DNA of 7,484 bases from an uncultured Olsenella sp. (GCA_947253595.1 CAMXZR010000076.1:1-7484), one strand, 5' to 3'. Counted from the stretch's first letter, positions 1-6,412 are shown. Notes: generated from the sequence alone by a model not told the origin. Numbers and translations are program-made.

Positions 1-28
1 GGCAGCGTCAGATGTGTATAAGAGACAG
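1..28 (+). other. Residual Illumina Nextera (Tn5) Read 1 adapter, non-genomic
   Basis: These 28 bases match the 3' end of the Nextera Read 1 adapter. Bases 10-28 are exactly the 19-base Tn5 mosaic end AGATGTGTATAAGAGACAG, and the preceding GGCAGCGTC is the adapter stem found next to it in library primers. The adapter joins the PEP carboxykinase gene mid-coding, exactly at a codon boundary. Read on the minus strand it adds a false tail Leu-Ser-Leu-Ile-His-Ile and a stop (TGA, bases 10-8). Read on the plus strand it supplies the false start Met-Tyr-Lys-Arg-Gln. Genomic sequence therefore begins at base 29, and that is a contig end. Confidence 0.97.
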
Positions 29-1519
29 GTCGTAGGCTGCCTTGTCGGCCCAGGTGTTGCGCGGGTTCAGGACGCGACTGTCGACGCCCTCGATGTGCTG
101 GGGGACGTCCACGTTGAAGATGGGGTCATGGACGAACTCCGTCTCCTCGACCGAGCCGTTGAGCGCGGCCGAGACCATGAGGCGCGTCGAGGCGAGGTCC
201 ATGCGCATGCCCACGCCACAGGGGCCGCCCGTCCAGCCCGTATTGATGAGGTAGACCCTGGTGCCCGCCTTGTCGATCTTCTTGCCGAACATGTCGGCAT
301 AGAGCAGGGGCGAGAGGGGCATGAAGGGTTCGCCGAAGAGGGTCGAGAAGGTCGGCTGCGGCTCGTTCACACCGCGCTCGGTGCCGGCGACCTTGCTGGT
401 GAAGCCGCTCAGGAAGTGGTACATCGCACCGTTCTTGTCCAGGCGCGAGATGGGGGGGAGGACGCCGAAGGAGTCGCAGGTCAGGAAGATGATCACATTG
501 GGATAGCGGCCCTGGCCCATGACCTGGGCGTTGTCGATGAAGTCGATGGGATACGCCACGCGCGTGTTCTCGGTCAGCGCCCCGTCGAAGTAGTCGGGCT
601 TGCGCGAGGCATTGTCCACGATCACGTTCTCGCAGATGCTGCCGAAGCGGATGGCGTTGTAGATCTGCGGCTCGGTGGCGGACGAGATGCGAATCGCCTT
701 GGCGTAGCACCCGCCCTCGAAGTTGAAGACGCTGCCCTCTGCCCATCCGTGTTCGTCGTCGCCGATGAGCATGCGCTCCGGGTCGGCCGAGAGCGTGGTC
801 TTGCCCGTGCCGGAGAGGCCGAAGAACACGGCAGTCTCGCCCGTGATGGGGTCCATGTTGGCCGAGGAGTGCATGGGCAGGACGCCCTCCTCGAGCGGCA
901 TGAGGTAGTTCATGACCGAGAAGATGGACTTCTTTATCTCTCCCGAGTACATGGTTCCCGCGATGAGGATCTCGCGCTTCTGGAAGTTGATGAGCACGAC
1001 CGCCTCGGAGTGGGTCCCGTAGGCCGCGGGGTCCAGCCGCAGCGTCGGCGCGACGAGGACGCTGAAGTCCTGGGGCTCGAAGTCGGCCAGCTGGCGCTTG
1101 GATGGCCTCACGAGGAGCTGGCGGGCAAAGAGCGCCTGGCTCGCCCGCTCGCAGACTACGAGGAACTTGCGGCACCAGCGGCGGTCGGCACCCGCGATGG
1201 CATGCACCACGTAGAGGTCGCGCGTGCTCAGGTGGTCGACCACGGCCTTCTTGACCCTCTCGTAGCCCTCGACGTCGAAAGGCCTGTTCACGGGCCCCCA
1301 GGCGATGTTGTCGTGGACGTCGGGCGTGTCCACGATGAAGCGGTCCTCGGGAGAGCGCCCGGTGTAGCGGCCCGTCTCCACATAGAGGGCACCGCGCGAG
1401 GTCAGGCGACCCTCGTTTGCCAGCAGGGCCTTCTCCACCAGAACGGCCGGAGCCGCGTCTACCTGGATGGCACCCCTGCAGTTGACAAGACCGCAGGCAG
1501 CGAGCTGATCTTGAATCAT
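29..1519 (-). CDS. pckA: Phosphoenolpyruvate carboxykinase (ATP), 3' end missing
   Basis: This cytosolic enzyme interconverts oxaloacetate + ATP and PEP + CO2 + ADP; in fermenters it often runs toward oxaloacetate and makes ATP. Visible landmarks, numbered from the chosen start: TGRSPEDRF (Arg55, substrate site); TMYSGEIKK (Tyr191, Lys197) and MHSSAN (His217), matching E. coli Tyr207, Lys213 and His232; P-loop GLSGTGKTT at 234-242; GDDEHGW with the metal-binding Asp at 255. 497 codons are present; the family is usually about 530-540 residues, so some 35-45 C-terminal residues are missing where adapter replaces the gene. The ATG at 1519 is chosen because a near-perfect Shine-Dalgarno sequence precedes it; an in-frame start at 1549 would put that site inside the protein. 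It lies 102 bases downstream of the ABC fusion gene on the same strand and may have its own promoter. Family assignment is secure. Confidence 0.97.
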
Positions 1520-1523
1520 GACC

Positions 1524-1531
1524 CACCTCCT
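1524..1531 (-). promoter_or_regulatory. Ribosome binding site of pckA
   Basis: The minus strand reads AGGAGGTG, then four bases (GGTC), then the ATG at 1519. It matches the anti-Shine-Dalgarno consensus fully and settles the pckA start. Confidence 0.85.
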
Positions 1532-1539
1532 AGTGATTG

Positions 1540-1572
1540 CCGCGGGCACGGTCCGAGGCCGTCACGCCGCGG
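1540..1572 (-). other. Stem-loop in the pckA 5' leader
   Basis: CCGCGG at 1540-1545 can pair with CCGCGG at 1567-1572 (6 bp). Inside, ACGG at 1548-1551 pairs with CCGT at 1559-1562 around a 7-base loop, leaving a small internal loop. It ends about 8 bases before the pckA Shine-Dalgarno sequence. It has no T-tract on either side, so it is not an obvious terminator. It may influence leader RNA stability, or may be chance pairing in GC-rich DNA, since CCGCGG is itself a palindrome. Confidence 0.3.
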
Positions 1573-1615
1573 AAGCTCAACCCATCCAGCATATGGGAAG
1601 ACCGAAGGGGACGGG

Positions 1616-1645
1616 ATTTAATTAACAAAGCTTCATGCGAGCCAA
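1616..1645 (-). promoter_or_regulatory. Weak candidate promoter for pckA
   Basis: On the minus strand TTGGCT (1645-1640, 4 of 6 to the -35 consensus) is followed after 18 bases by TTAAAT (1621-1616, 4 of 6 to the -10 consensus) in an unusually AT-rich patch at the stop codon of the ABC gene. Transcription would start near 1609 and give a leader of about 90 bases holding the stem-loop. I saw no better pair between 1520 and 1621, and no clear terminator for the ABC genes, so read-through into pckA is also possible. Confidence 0.2.
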
Positions 1646-3061
1646 GGGCCCCGCCGCGACGCCCGCACCCTGGGCCTCGGCATGCAGCGAGAGCGAAGTC
1701 GCCCCGAGGGCCTGCGCATCCACCTCGTCGTGCGAGGCCATGACCAGGGTGCGGCCACCGAGGAGATCGTCCACGAGCGCGTGGCAGCGGGCGCGGGACG
1801 CGGCGTCGAGCCCCGAGAAGGGCTCGTCCAGCAGGACGGTGCGCGAGGGGGAGAGCAGCGCGCGCACGAGCTCGACGCGCCTTCTCTGCCCACCCGAGAG
1901 CCCGCTCACGGGACGGGAGAGGTCGACGCCGGGCAGGACCCCGCCCAGCGCGCGGGCGGCCTCATCTCGCATGCGGACCGGGGCGCAGAGGAGGACGTTC
2001 TGCAGGGCGCCCAGCTCCTCGACGAGGAGGCTTCCCTGCGTCTGGAGCGAGAAGGGGCCACCGCCGCCCACGCTTCCCCCGGAGGGGTCGAGCTCCCCGC
2101 AGACCAGGCGCAGGAAGGTGGTCTTGCCGGAGCCGGATGCGTCGCTCAGGCAGACGCGCGCGCCCGGGCCCAGCTCGAGGTCGAGCGGGCCGATGACCGG
2201 CAGGCCCCCGTAGGAGAAGGAGAGGCCCCTGGCGACGATGGGGGTCGCCGGGACGTCGTCAGTCCCCTCCCCCGCGCGGGCGCGGCCCAAGCCGACGAGC
2301 GCGAGGCTGCGCGCCAGCGGCGCGGAGGACTCCAGCAGCCTCACCACGAGCGACTCGCTGAGCCTGGAGGCGAGTATGACCAGGGCGGTCCACGCGAAGA
2401 CGTCCGAGGTCTCGAGCAGGAGCTTGGCCTGGAACACGCGCTCCCCTACGCTGCCCAGGGGCGAGCCTATGAGCTCCGCCGCCACGGCCGCCTTCCAGGC
2501 CATCCCCACGGCACTCCTCGAGGCCGCGACCAGGAAGGGCAGGACCTGGGGCCAGACGCTTGCGAGTGCCCTCCTCCAGCGCGGAACGCGCATGATGCGC
2601 AGGAGGGACGACATCCCCGGGTCGAGCCCACCAAGCCCCTCCAGGACGGCGAAGAGCAGGGGCGGGAAGCAGGCGAGAAACACCGCCGCCTCCGCCACGT
2701 GCGCAGCCCCGAACCACAGGAGGAGCAGGACGACGACGCAGACGATGGGGGCGCTCTTGAGGACCGTCACGCCCGGGAGGACGACGCGACGGAAAGCGGG
2801 CGAGGCGTCAAGGACATGCCCCAGCGACAGGGCGAGCAGCAGCGACACGACGAAGCCCAGCGCGACGTGGGAGAGGGTGACCAGGCCCACATCGAGCAGG
2901 GTTCCGCCAGCGGCGAGCCCCAGCAGGCTCCGGAGGACCGCCAGGGGCCCGGGAAGGAGGAGGTCGCTTGACACAAGAAGGCTCGCGACCTGCCAGGCAC
3001 CGAGCCACAGCAGGCAGGTCGCGAGCCGCGAGACGCCCCTGTGCGCGGGCTTCTCGCTCAA
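1622..3061 (-). CDS. ABC importer permease fused to ATPase (SsuC/SsuB-like)
   Basis: A 479-residue protein joins two subunits that are normally separate. Residues about 1-265 are a binding-protein-dependent permease with hydrophobic segments near 12-31, 55-80 and 100-145, then two or more further on. It also has the coupling region (LLRIMRVPRWRRALASVWP through AAVAAELIG) typical of the nitrate/sulfonate/taurine family. Residues about 272-479 are an ABC ATPase: Walker A region SDASGSGKTT (Lys313), a Q-loop glutamine, signature LSGGQRRRVELVRALL, Walker B TVLLDEPFSGLD (Asp412, Glu413) and switch His444. The first Walker A glycine is Asp307 (GAC). Two copies would make a complete transporter core. 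The start is TTG at 3061: an in-frame TAG lies two codons upstream, so it is the first possible start. No Shine-Dalgarno sequence is near, and translation is probably coupled to the preceding binding-protein gene. The substrate is unknown. Confidence 0.9.
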   Translation of the reverse strand: MSEKPAHRGVSRLATCLLWLGAWQVASLLVSSDLLLPGPLAVLRSLLGLAAGGTLLDVGLVTLSHVALGFVVSLLLALSLGHVLDASPAFRRVVLPGVTVLKSAPIVCVVVLLLLWFGAAHVAEAAVFLACFPPLLFAVLEGLGGLDPGMSSLLRIMRVPRWRRALASVWPQVLPFLVAASRSAVGMAWKAAVAAELIGSPLGSVGERVFQAKLLLETSDVFAWTALVILASRLSESLVVRLLESSAPLARSLALVGLGRARAGEGTDDVPATPIVARGLSFSYGGLPVIGPLDLELGPGARVCLSDASGSGKTTFLRLVCGELDPSGGSVGGGGPFSLQTQGSLLVEELGALQNVLLCAPVRMRDEAARALGGVLPGVDLSRPVSGLSGGQRRRVELVRALLSPSRTVLLDEPFSGLDAASRARCHALVDDLLGGRTLVMASHDEVDAQALGATSLSLHAEAQGAGVAAGPLARMKLC

Positions 3062-3064
3062 GGG

Positions 3065-4072
3065 CTAGCCCAGGTAGTAGAAGCCCTTGGGGGGCAGGGC
3101 CCCGCCCACGGAGCTGGCATCGACGGAATGGAGCGCCTCGAGGTAGCCCGAGAGGGCGTCGGCCATCTCGTTCCCGGTCAGACAGACCAGGTGGCAGGAG
3201 GGGATGGCCTTCTCCACAACCTTCTCGTTGTCCATAATCCCCGCGGCGACGACCTTCGAGGAGATGCCCGCCGGATCCGCGTTGGCCGCCTCAACCGACT
3301 CCGCATGCTCCTTCAGGAACTCGGCCACGGCCGAGGGGTGGTCCCTCAGGAAGTCGTTGCGCACGACGGTGACGCCCGTGACCATCGTGGCATCCCCGCC
3401 CGTCGCCTTCCAGGCGTCGTTGAGGTCCAGGGCGACGTGCAGAGAGGGATTCTTGGTCGTGGCCGCTGTGACGTAGGGCTGGGGCAGCACGCCGATGGCA
3501 CCGGGATCGGCGACGAGGGCGGCCACGACCTCGGTGGGTGCGCTCTTGAACTCGAGGGTCACCTTGTCCGCGAGGTCGGACTTCTGCAGCAGGTACTGCA
3601 TGACGAACTCGGGGGTGGTCCCCTTGCCGGTCATGTACACCGTCCTGCCTGCAAGGTCTGAGAGCCCCGACACTCCCGCGTCGCCCGTCACGACCGACAG
3701 CACGCCCAGGGTGTTGACGTCGATGACCGAGACGGCGCCCTTCGTCTTGTTGTAGAGGACGGAGGCGACGTTCGCGGGCACCAGCGCGACGTCGAGGTCG
3801 CCACTCGTGATGGAGGGAACAATCTCGTCGGCCGACGAGGCGATGGTGAAGCTGTAGGCGTTCGCGGTGCCGCCACCGGCCGCGCGGTCCATGAAGGAGG
3901 CGAGCCCGATGGAGGTGGGGCCCTTGAGAGAGCCCACGCGGACCTCGGTCACGCTCTGGGACCCCGCGGCCGCGTCTCCCCCTGGCTGGGCCCCGCCCGC
4001 GCAGCCGACGAGCACGAAGGCAAGGAGAACTACGGCGAGCGACGCAAGCGAGAACGACTTCCTCTTGTGCAT
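3065..4072 (-). CDS. ABC transporter substrate-binding lipoprotein, NMT1/SsuA/TauA-like
   Basis: A 335-residue exported lipoprotein that should deliver its ligand to the fused permease-ATPase encoded immediately downstream. The N-terminus is a lipoprotein signal: MHKRK, a hydrophobic stretch (about 7-22), then lipobox LVGC with the lipidated Cys24, followed by a Gly/Ala/Ser linker. The mature part starts with VRVGSLKGPTSIGL (about 44-57) and continues with DEIVPSITSGDLDVALVPANVA. It ends SVGGALPPKGFYYLG. From memory this resembles a Clostridia/Actinobacteria family of nitrate/sulfonate-type binding proteins without a defined ligand. The ATG at 4072 is chosen because AAAGG sits 7 bases upstream and a signal peptide follows; the open frame further upstream is only antisense to the epimerase gene. 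The stop is TAG, and the next gene begins after a single CCC codon in the same frame. Confidence 0.92.
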   Translation of the reverse strand: MHKRKSFSLASLAVVLLAFVLVGCAGGAQPGGDAAAGSQSVTEVRVGSLKGPTSIGLASFMDRAAGGGTANAYSFTIASSADEIVPSITSGDLDVALVPANVASVLYNKTKGAVSVIDVNTLGVLSVVTGDAGVSGLSDLAGRTVYMTGKGTTPEFVMQYLLQKSDLADKVTLEFKSAPTEVVAALVADPGAIGVLPQPYVTAATTKNPSLHVALDLNDAWKATGGDATMVTGVTVVRNDFLRDHPSAVAEFLKEHAESVEAANADPAGISSKVVAAGIMDNEKVVEKAIPSCHLVCLTGNEMADALSGYLEALHSVDASSVGGALPPKGFYYLG

Positions 4073-4171
4073 GCCTGGGCCTTTCTGTTGCTGGGGGGAT
4101 GTACCATCTATCTGCCCACACATCGCACATATTACTGCATCCAACCCAGGAGTTCGAAGCGGGAGGTCGGC
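4073..4171. promoter_or_regulatory. Divergent intergenic region with ribosome binding sites at both ends
   Basis: This 99-base gap lies between the oppositely transcribed ABC operon and epimerase genes, so promoters for both should be here. The middle (about 4125-4140) is AT-rich for this genome. Shine-Dalgarno sequences are visible at each end: AAAGG (4084-4080, minus strand) and GGAGGT (4162-4167, plus strand). No -35/-10 pair fits well on either strand; the best -10-like hexamers, near 4128-4135, match only 4 of 6 and lack -35 partners. It is too short for most riboswitches and I see no aptamer-like fold. Confidence 0.35.
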
Positions 4172-5056
4172 ATGGAGGACACAAGGCGCATCGCCTCTGG
4201 TCGAATCGAGGCGGAGGTAAGCACCCTGGGGGCCCAGCTCACGAGCCTCAGGCGGGACGGGGCCGAGTGCCTCTGGCAGGGAGACCCGCGCTGGTGGCCG
4301 CGGCACGCGCCCGTGCTCTTCCCCATCGTGGGCAACCTCAGGGACGACCGTGCGACGAGCGCCGCCGGAGAGGTTCGCCTGGGCAGGCACGGACTCGCCC
4401 GAAACGAGGAGTTCGAGGTGGTCGAACAGGGAGGAGACCACGTCCTGATGGAGCTCTCGTCGTGCGAGAGGACCCTCGCGTCCTTCCCCTACGACTTCAG
4501 GCTGCGTCTCTCGTACGCGGTCGAGGGCGACTCGCTCGTCCAGGGCTTCGAGGTCACCAACACCGGGGCGCGCGACCTCCCCTACGTTCTGGGAGGGCAC
4601 CCCGCCTTCAGCGTCCCGGTCGCGGGGGCGCATGACGACTTCTCCTCCTACCGCCTCGAGTTCGCCAGACCCTGGGCGTACTCCGTGCCGCGAATCGACG
4701 TCTCGAGCGGCCTGCTGGACTTCGGCAATCGCATGCCCCTCCTGGACGGCAGCTCGACCGTCCTCCCCCTGAGCCACAGGACCTTCGACGTGGATACCCT
4801 GGTCTTCGAGGACGTCCCAGAGCGATGGGTGCGCCTCGTCGGAGTGCGAGGTCACGGCATCCAGCTTGCCTTTGAGGGCTTCGACTACCTCGGCGTCTGG
4901 TCTGCCGCGGGGGACGCGCCCTTCGTGGCGCTCGAGCCCTGGACGGGATGCGCCACCGCGACGGACGAGGACGACGTCTTCGAGCACAAGCGCGGGATGA
5001 GGTCCCTCTCCCCCGGACGCACCGACCGCCTCTCCTTCGTCGTCATCCCCCTCTGA
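4172..5056 (+). CDS. Aldose 1-epimerase family protein (LacX-like)
   Basis: A 294-residue cytosolic protein of the galactose mutarotase superfamily, which interconverts the alpha and beta anomers of free or phosphorylated sugars. Landmarks: LWQGDPRWWPRHAPVLFPIVGNL (34-56), HGLAR with His73, GGHPAF with His143, and LEPWTG with Glu255. The two histidines and the late glutamate match the catalytic pattern of the superfamily, and the tryptophan-rich N-terminal block and HGLAR segment are typical of the LacX branch. Length is normal and no frameshift is seen. The ATG at 4172 is supported by GGAGGT four bases before its spacer ends at the start; it follows the divergent gap. The acetyltransferase gene starts 4 bases after its stop, so the two are probably co-transcribed. 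Substrate specificity is not readable, and no sugar-catabolism gene is in view. Confidence 0.92.
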   Translation: MEDTRRIASGRIEAEVSTLGAQLTSLRRDGAECLWQGDPRWWPRHAPVLFPIVGNLRDDRATSAAGEVRLGRHGLARNEEFEVVEQGGDHVLMELSSCERTLASFPYDFRLRLSYAVEGDSLVQGFEVTNTGARDLPYVLGGHPAFSVPVAGAHDDFSSYRLEFARPWAYSVPRIDVSSGLLDFGNRMPLLDGSSTVLPLSHRTFDVDTLVFEDVPERWVRLVGVRGHGIQLAFEGFDYLGVWSAAGDAPFVALEPWTGCATATDEDDVFEHKRGMRSLSPGRTDRLSFVVIPL

Positions 5057-5060
5057 GCCC

Positions 5061-5621
5061 ATGGCAGAGAGAGGCATCAGGCCAGCCGAGGGACGTGACC
5101 TCGATGCCGTCATGGGCATGCTCGAGGTCGCGCGCGGTTTCATGCGCCGGCAGGGCAACCCCCAATGGGAGCGCTCCTTCCCCACGCGGGCGGAGCTGGC
5201 GGGCGAGCAGAGGCGCGGCTCGCTCATGTGCTGCGAGGAGGAGGGACGTGTCATAGGCTGCTTCGTCCTCGCGCCCGGTCCCGAGACCTGCTACCTGAGG
5301 ATAGAGGGCGGAAAGTGGCTGGACGACGGCCCGTACTTCGCCGTGCACCGCTTCGCCACGCTCGAGCAGGGACGCGGGGTCGGATCCTTCATGCTGGAGT
5401 GGCTCTGCGGGGTCGCCGACAGCCTGCGCACGGACACCCACGAGCTCAACCTGCCCATGCGTCGCCTGCTCGAGGGTCACGGCTTCGGGTGCTGTGGGAC
5501 CATCCGGCTCGCGAACGGGGAATCACGACTCGCCTACCAGTACCTCTCCCCCACCCACCATCCTGACCGGCATCGCCTGCCGAGCCGGCTGCCCTGGCGC
5601 AGGGGCGGCCTTGGCAGGTAG
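5061..5621 (+). CDS. GNAT family N-acetyltransferase
   Basis: A 186-residue protein of the Gcn5-related fold, which transfers acetyl groups from acetyl-CoA to an amine. It opens with the usual strand-helix IRPAEGRDLDAVMGMLEVARGFM. The acetyl-CoA loop is QGRGVG (103-108) within RFATLEQGRGVGSFMLEWL, followed by THELNLPMRRLLEGHGFGCCG and RLAYQYL, the normal end of this subfamily as I recall it. Acceptor unknown. The ATG lies 4 bases after the epimerase stop with no clear Shine-Dalgarno sequence, so translation is probably coupled. About 24 residues after RLAYQYL are rich in Arg, Pro and His, look unlike a folded domain, and are encoded partly by the hairpin at 5576-5618. The true stop may have been lost, or a small indel may have shifted the frame near 5535-5560. 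Confidence 0.87.
   Translation: MAERGIRPAEGRDLDAVMGMLEVARGFMRRQGNPQWERSFPTRAELAGEQRRGSLMCCEEEGRVIGCFVLAPGPETCYLRIEGGKWLDDGPYFAVHRFATLEQGRGVGSFMLEWLCGVADSLRTDTHELNLPMRRLLEGHGFGCCGTIRLANGESRLAYQYLSPTHHPDRHRLPSRLPWRRGGLGR
5576..5618. terminator. Long hairpin between convergent genes, possible terminator
   Basis: 5576-5583 (CCTGCCGA) pairs with 5611-5618 (TTGGCAGG) over 8 bp including one G-T. After a 3-base bulge, 5587-5595 (GGCTGCCCT) pairs with 5602-5610 (GGGGCGGCC) over 9 bp including two G-T, with a 6-base loop. It lies at the meeting point of the plus-strand acetyltransferase and the minus-strand membrane-protein gene, where a terminator is expected. Neither flank has a T-tract, so intrinsic termination is uncertain. 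It overlaps the last codons of the acetyltransferase. Confidence 0.5.
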
Positions 5622-5645
5622 TGCCCCACACGACTTCGGGATGCG

Positions 5646-6125
5646 TCAGAAGATCAGCACGACGATTCCGGCCACGATTGCCGCACCCGCAACCCAGACC
5701 AGCGTGAGAAAGCCTCGCTTCTTCAGCACCTGCTTCCAGGTCTGAACAAATGGCAAGCCCTCGCATCCCGTCAGCACCCAAAACCTGCTGTGCCCTACCC
5801 ATATCTTGTCGATCACGATGCCGTCATACCAGTTCATGACCTCCAGGAACAACAGTGCCAGCAGATAAGCCGTCCTGAAGTCCGATACCCTATGCCGCAC
5901 GCCGATCACGAGCACGAGCGCAACCAACATGACAACGTAGAATTCAGTCATGAAGATCTTCTGCTTGCGTCGCATCGCCTCTCTTGTGGTAAGGCCTATT
6001 TCAATGGCACGGTCCTGCACAGCCTTGGGATAAAAGTACAGCCCATCAATCGCTCCGCCTCTCACGGCATATCTCACCATTGCCGTGAACAGGAGGCAGT
6101 ACAAGGCCAGCTCCAACACGATCAT
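5646..6125 (-). CDS. Small integral membrane protein of unknown function
   Basis: A 159-residue protein with about four hydrophobic segments (roughly 2-21, 57-76, 84-99 and 139-158). The central loop contains NWYDGIVIDKIWVGHSRFWVLTG (about 98-120), with the Asp and Trp pattern YDG-ID-W-HS-FW. I recall similar motifs in uncharacterised bacterial membrane proteins but cannot name a family or function. No enzyme motif is visible. ATG at 6125 is preferred because GGGGGTG lies 5 bases upstream and a promoter-like pair lies 50-80 bases upstream. A GTG at 6164 extends the frame by 13 residues, but its GAGGAA abuts the start with no spacer. Five 60-base lines in and next to the gene average about 54% G+C, against 70% or more in neighbouring genes, which suggests recent acquisition. 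It converges on the acetyltransferase. Confidence 0.75.
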   Translation of the reverse strand: MIVLELALYCLLFTAMVRYAVRGGAIDGLYFYPKAVQDRAIEIGLTTREAMRRKQKIFMTEFYVVMLVALVLVIGVRHRVSDFRTAYLLALLFLEVMNWYDGIVIDKIWVGHSRFWVLTGCEGLPFVQTWKQVLKKRGFLTLVWVAGAAIVAGIVVLIF

Positions 6126-6175
6126 TGCCCCACCCCCAAATTCAGAGCCTTGTATTACAATCACTTCCTCACGGC

Positions 6176-6204
6176 ATTATTCCACGGACTCAGGCAAGTT
6201 TCAC
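6176..6204 (-). promoter_or_regulatory. Candidate promoter of the membrane-protein gene
   Basis: On the minus strand GTGAAA (6204-6199, 4 of 6 to TTGACA) is followed after exactly 17 bases by AATAAT (6181-6176, 5 of 6 to TATAAT). The predicted start of transcription is near 6169, giving a leader of about 44 bases to the ATG at 6125. This is the best promoter-like pair in the window, but it is a consensus match only. Confidence 0.4.
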
Positions 6205-6350
6205 AGAGATGGCTTCTGTTCCTTCGCCAGTGCCGTACTTGCCGACGTTCGCGGCGCGACGGGAGTCTCGTCCGCCGCAGTAGATTCGCCTCGTGTCATG
6301 CCACCGTGCTGTCCCTCGCACCCGTCGGCTCCCTCGCGAAGAGGCCAATC

Positions 6351-6391
6351 GCAAACAGAAGGCGGCCTGGCAGGATGCCTGCCAGGCCGCC
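6351..6391 (-). terminator. Intrinsic terminator of ackA
   Basis: A perfect 14-bp inverted repeat, 6361-6374 (GGCGGCCTGGCAGG) against 6378-6391, closes on a 3-base loop. It begins 21 bases downstream of the ackA stop on the minus strand. The minus-strand sequence after the stem is TTCTGTTTGC (6360-6351), a short T-rich tail. Position, stem strength and tail all fit a rho-independent terminator. Confidence 0.85.
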
Positions 6392-6412
6392 CCCAACGAT
6401 GCGAGGGAAGGG

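Noticed and set aside
10..28. Tn5 transposon end inside pckA
   Set aside because: The mosaic end is preceded by library-primer sequence and sits at the very edge of the window; no transposon sequence follows. Sequencing adapter explains it fully.
14..1621. Long plus-strand open frame of 535 codons opposite pckA
   Set aside because: Its start codon lies in the adapter, it has no family motifs, and it is fully antisense to a clear PckA. Long antisense frames are expected in GC-rich DNA.
1682..2971. Long plus-strand open frame opposite the ABC fusion gene
   Set aside because: Composition is Arg/Gly/Glu/Gln-rich and low in hydrophobic residues, with no motif; the opposite strand encodes clear permease and ATPase motifs.
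4073..4171. Riboswitch (such as TPP) upstream of the ABC operon
   Set aside because: The gap is only 99 bases and shared with a divergent gene; I found no conserved aptamer core or expression-platform hairpin.
4073..5254. N-terminal extension of the binding protein to base 5254
   Set aside because: The added part is antisense to the epimerase and acetyltransferase genes and would bury the lipoprotein signal peptide at the start of the real gene.
6126..6164. GTG start at 6164 for the membrane protein
   Set aside because: GAGGAA touches the GTG with no spacer, and the start would fall about 5 bases from the predicted transcription start. ATG at 6125 has a correctly spaced site.
6361..6391. 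Inverted repeat as an attachment site or mobile-element end
   Set aside because: It has a 3-base loop, lies just after the ackA stop and has a T-rich tail on the right strand, so a terminator explains it; no target duplication is visible.
6190..6396. Minus-strand 68-codon open frame in the gap before ackA
   Set aside because: It begins inside the ackA terminator hairpin, has no ribosome binding site or recognisable motif, and is Arg-rich like other chance frames here.
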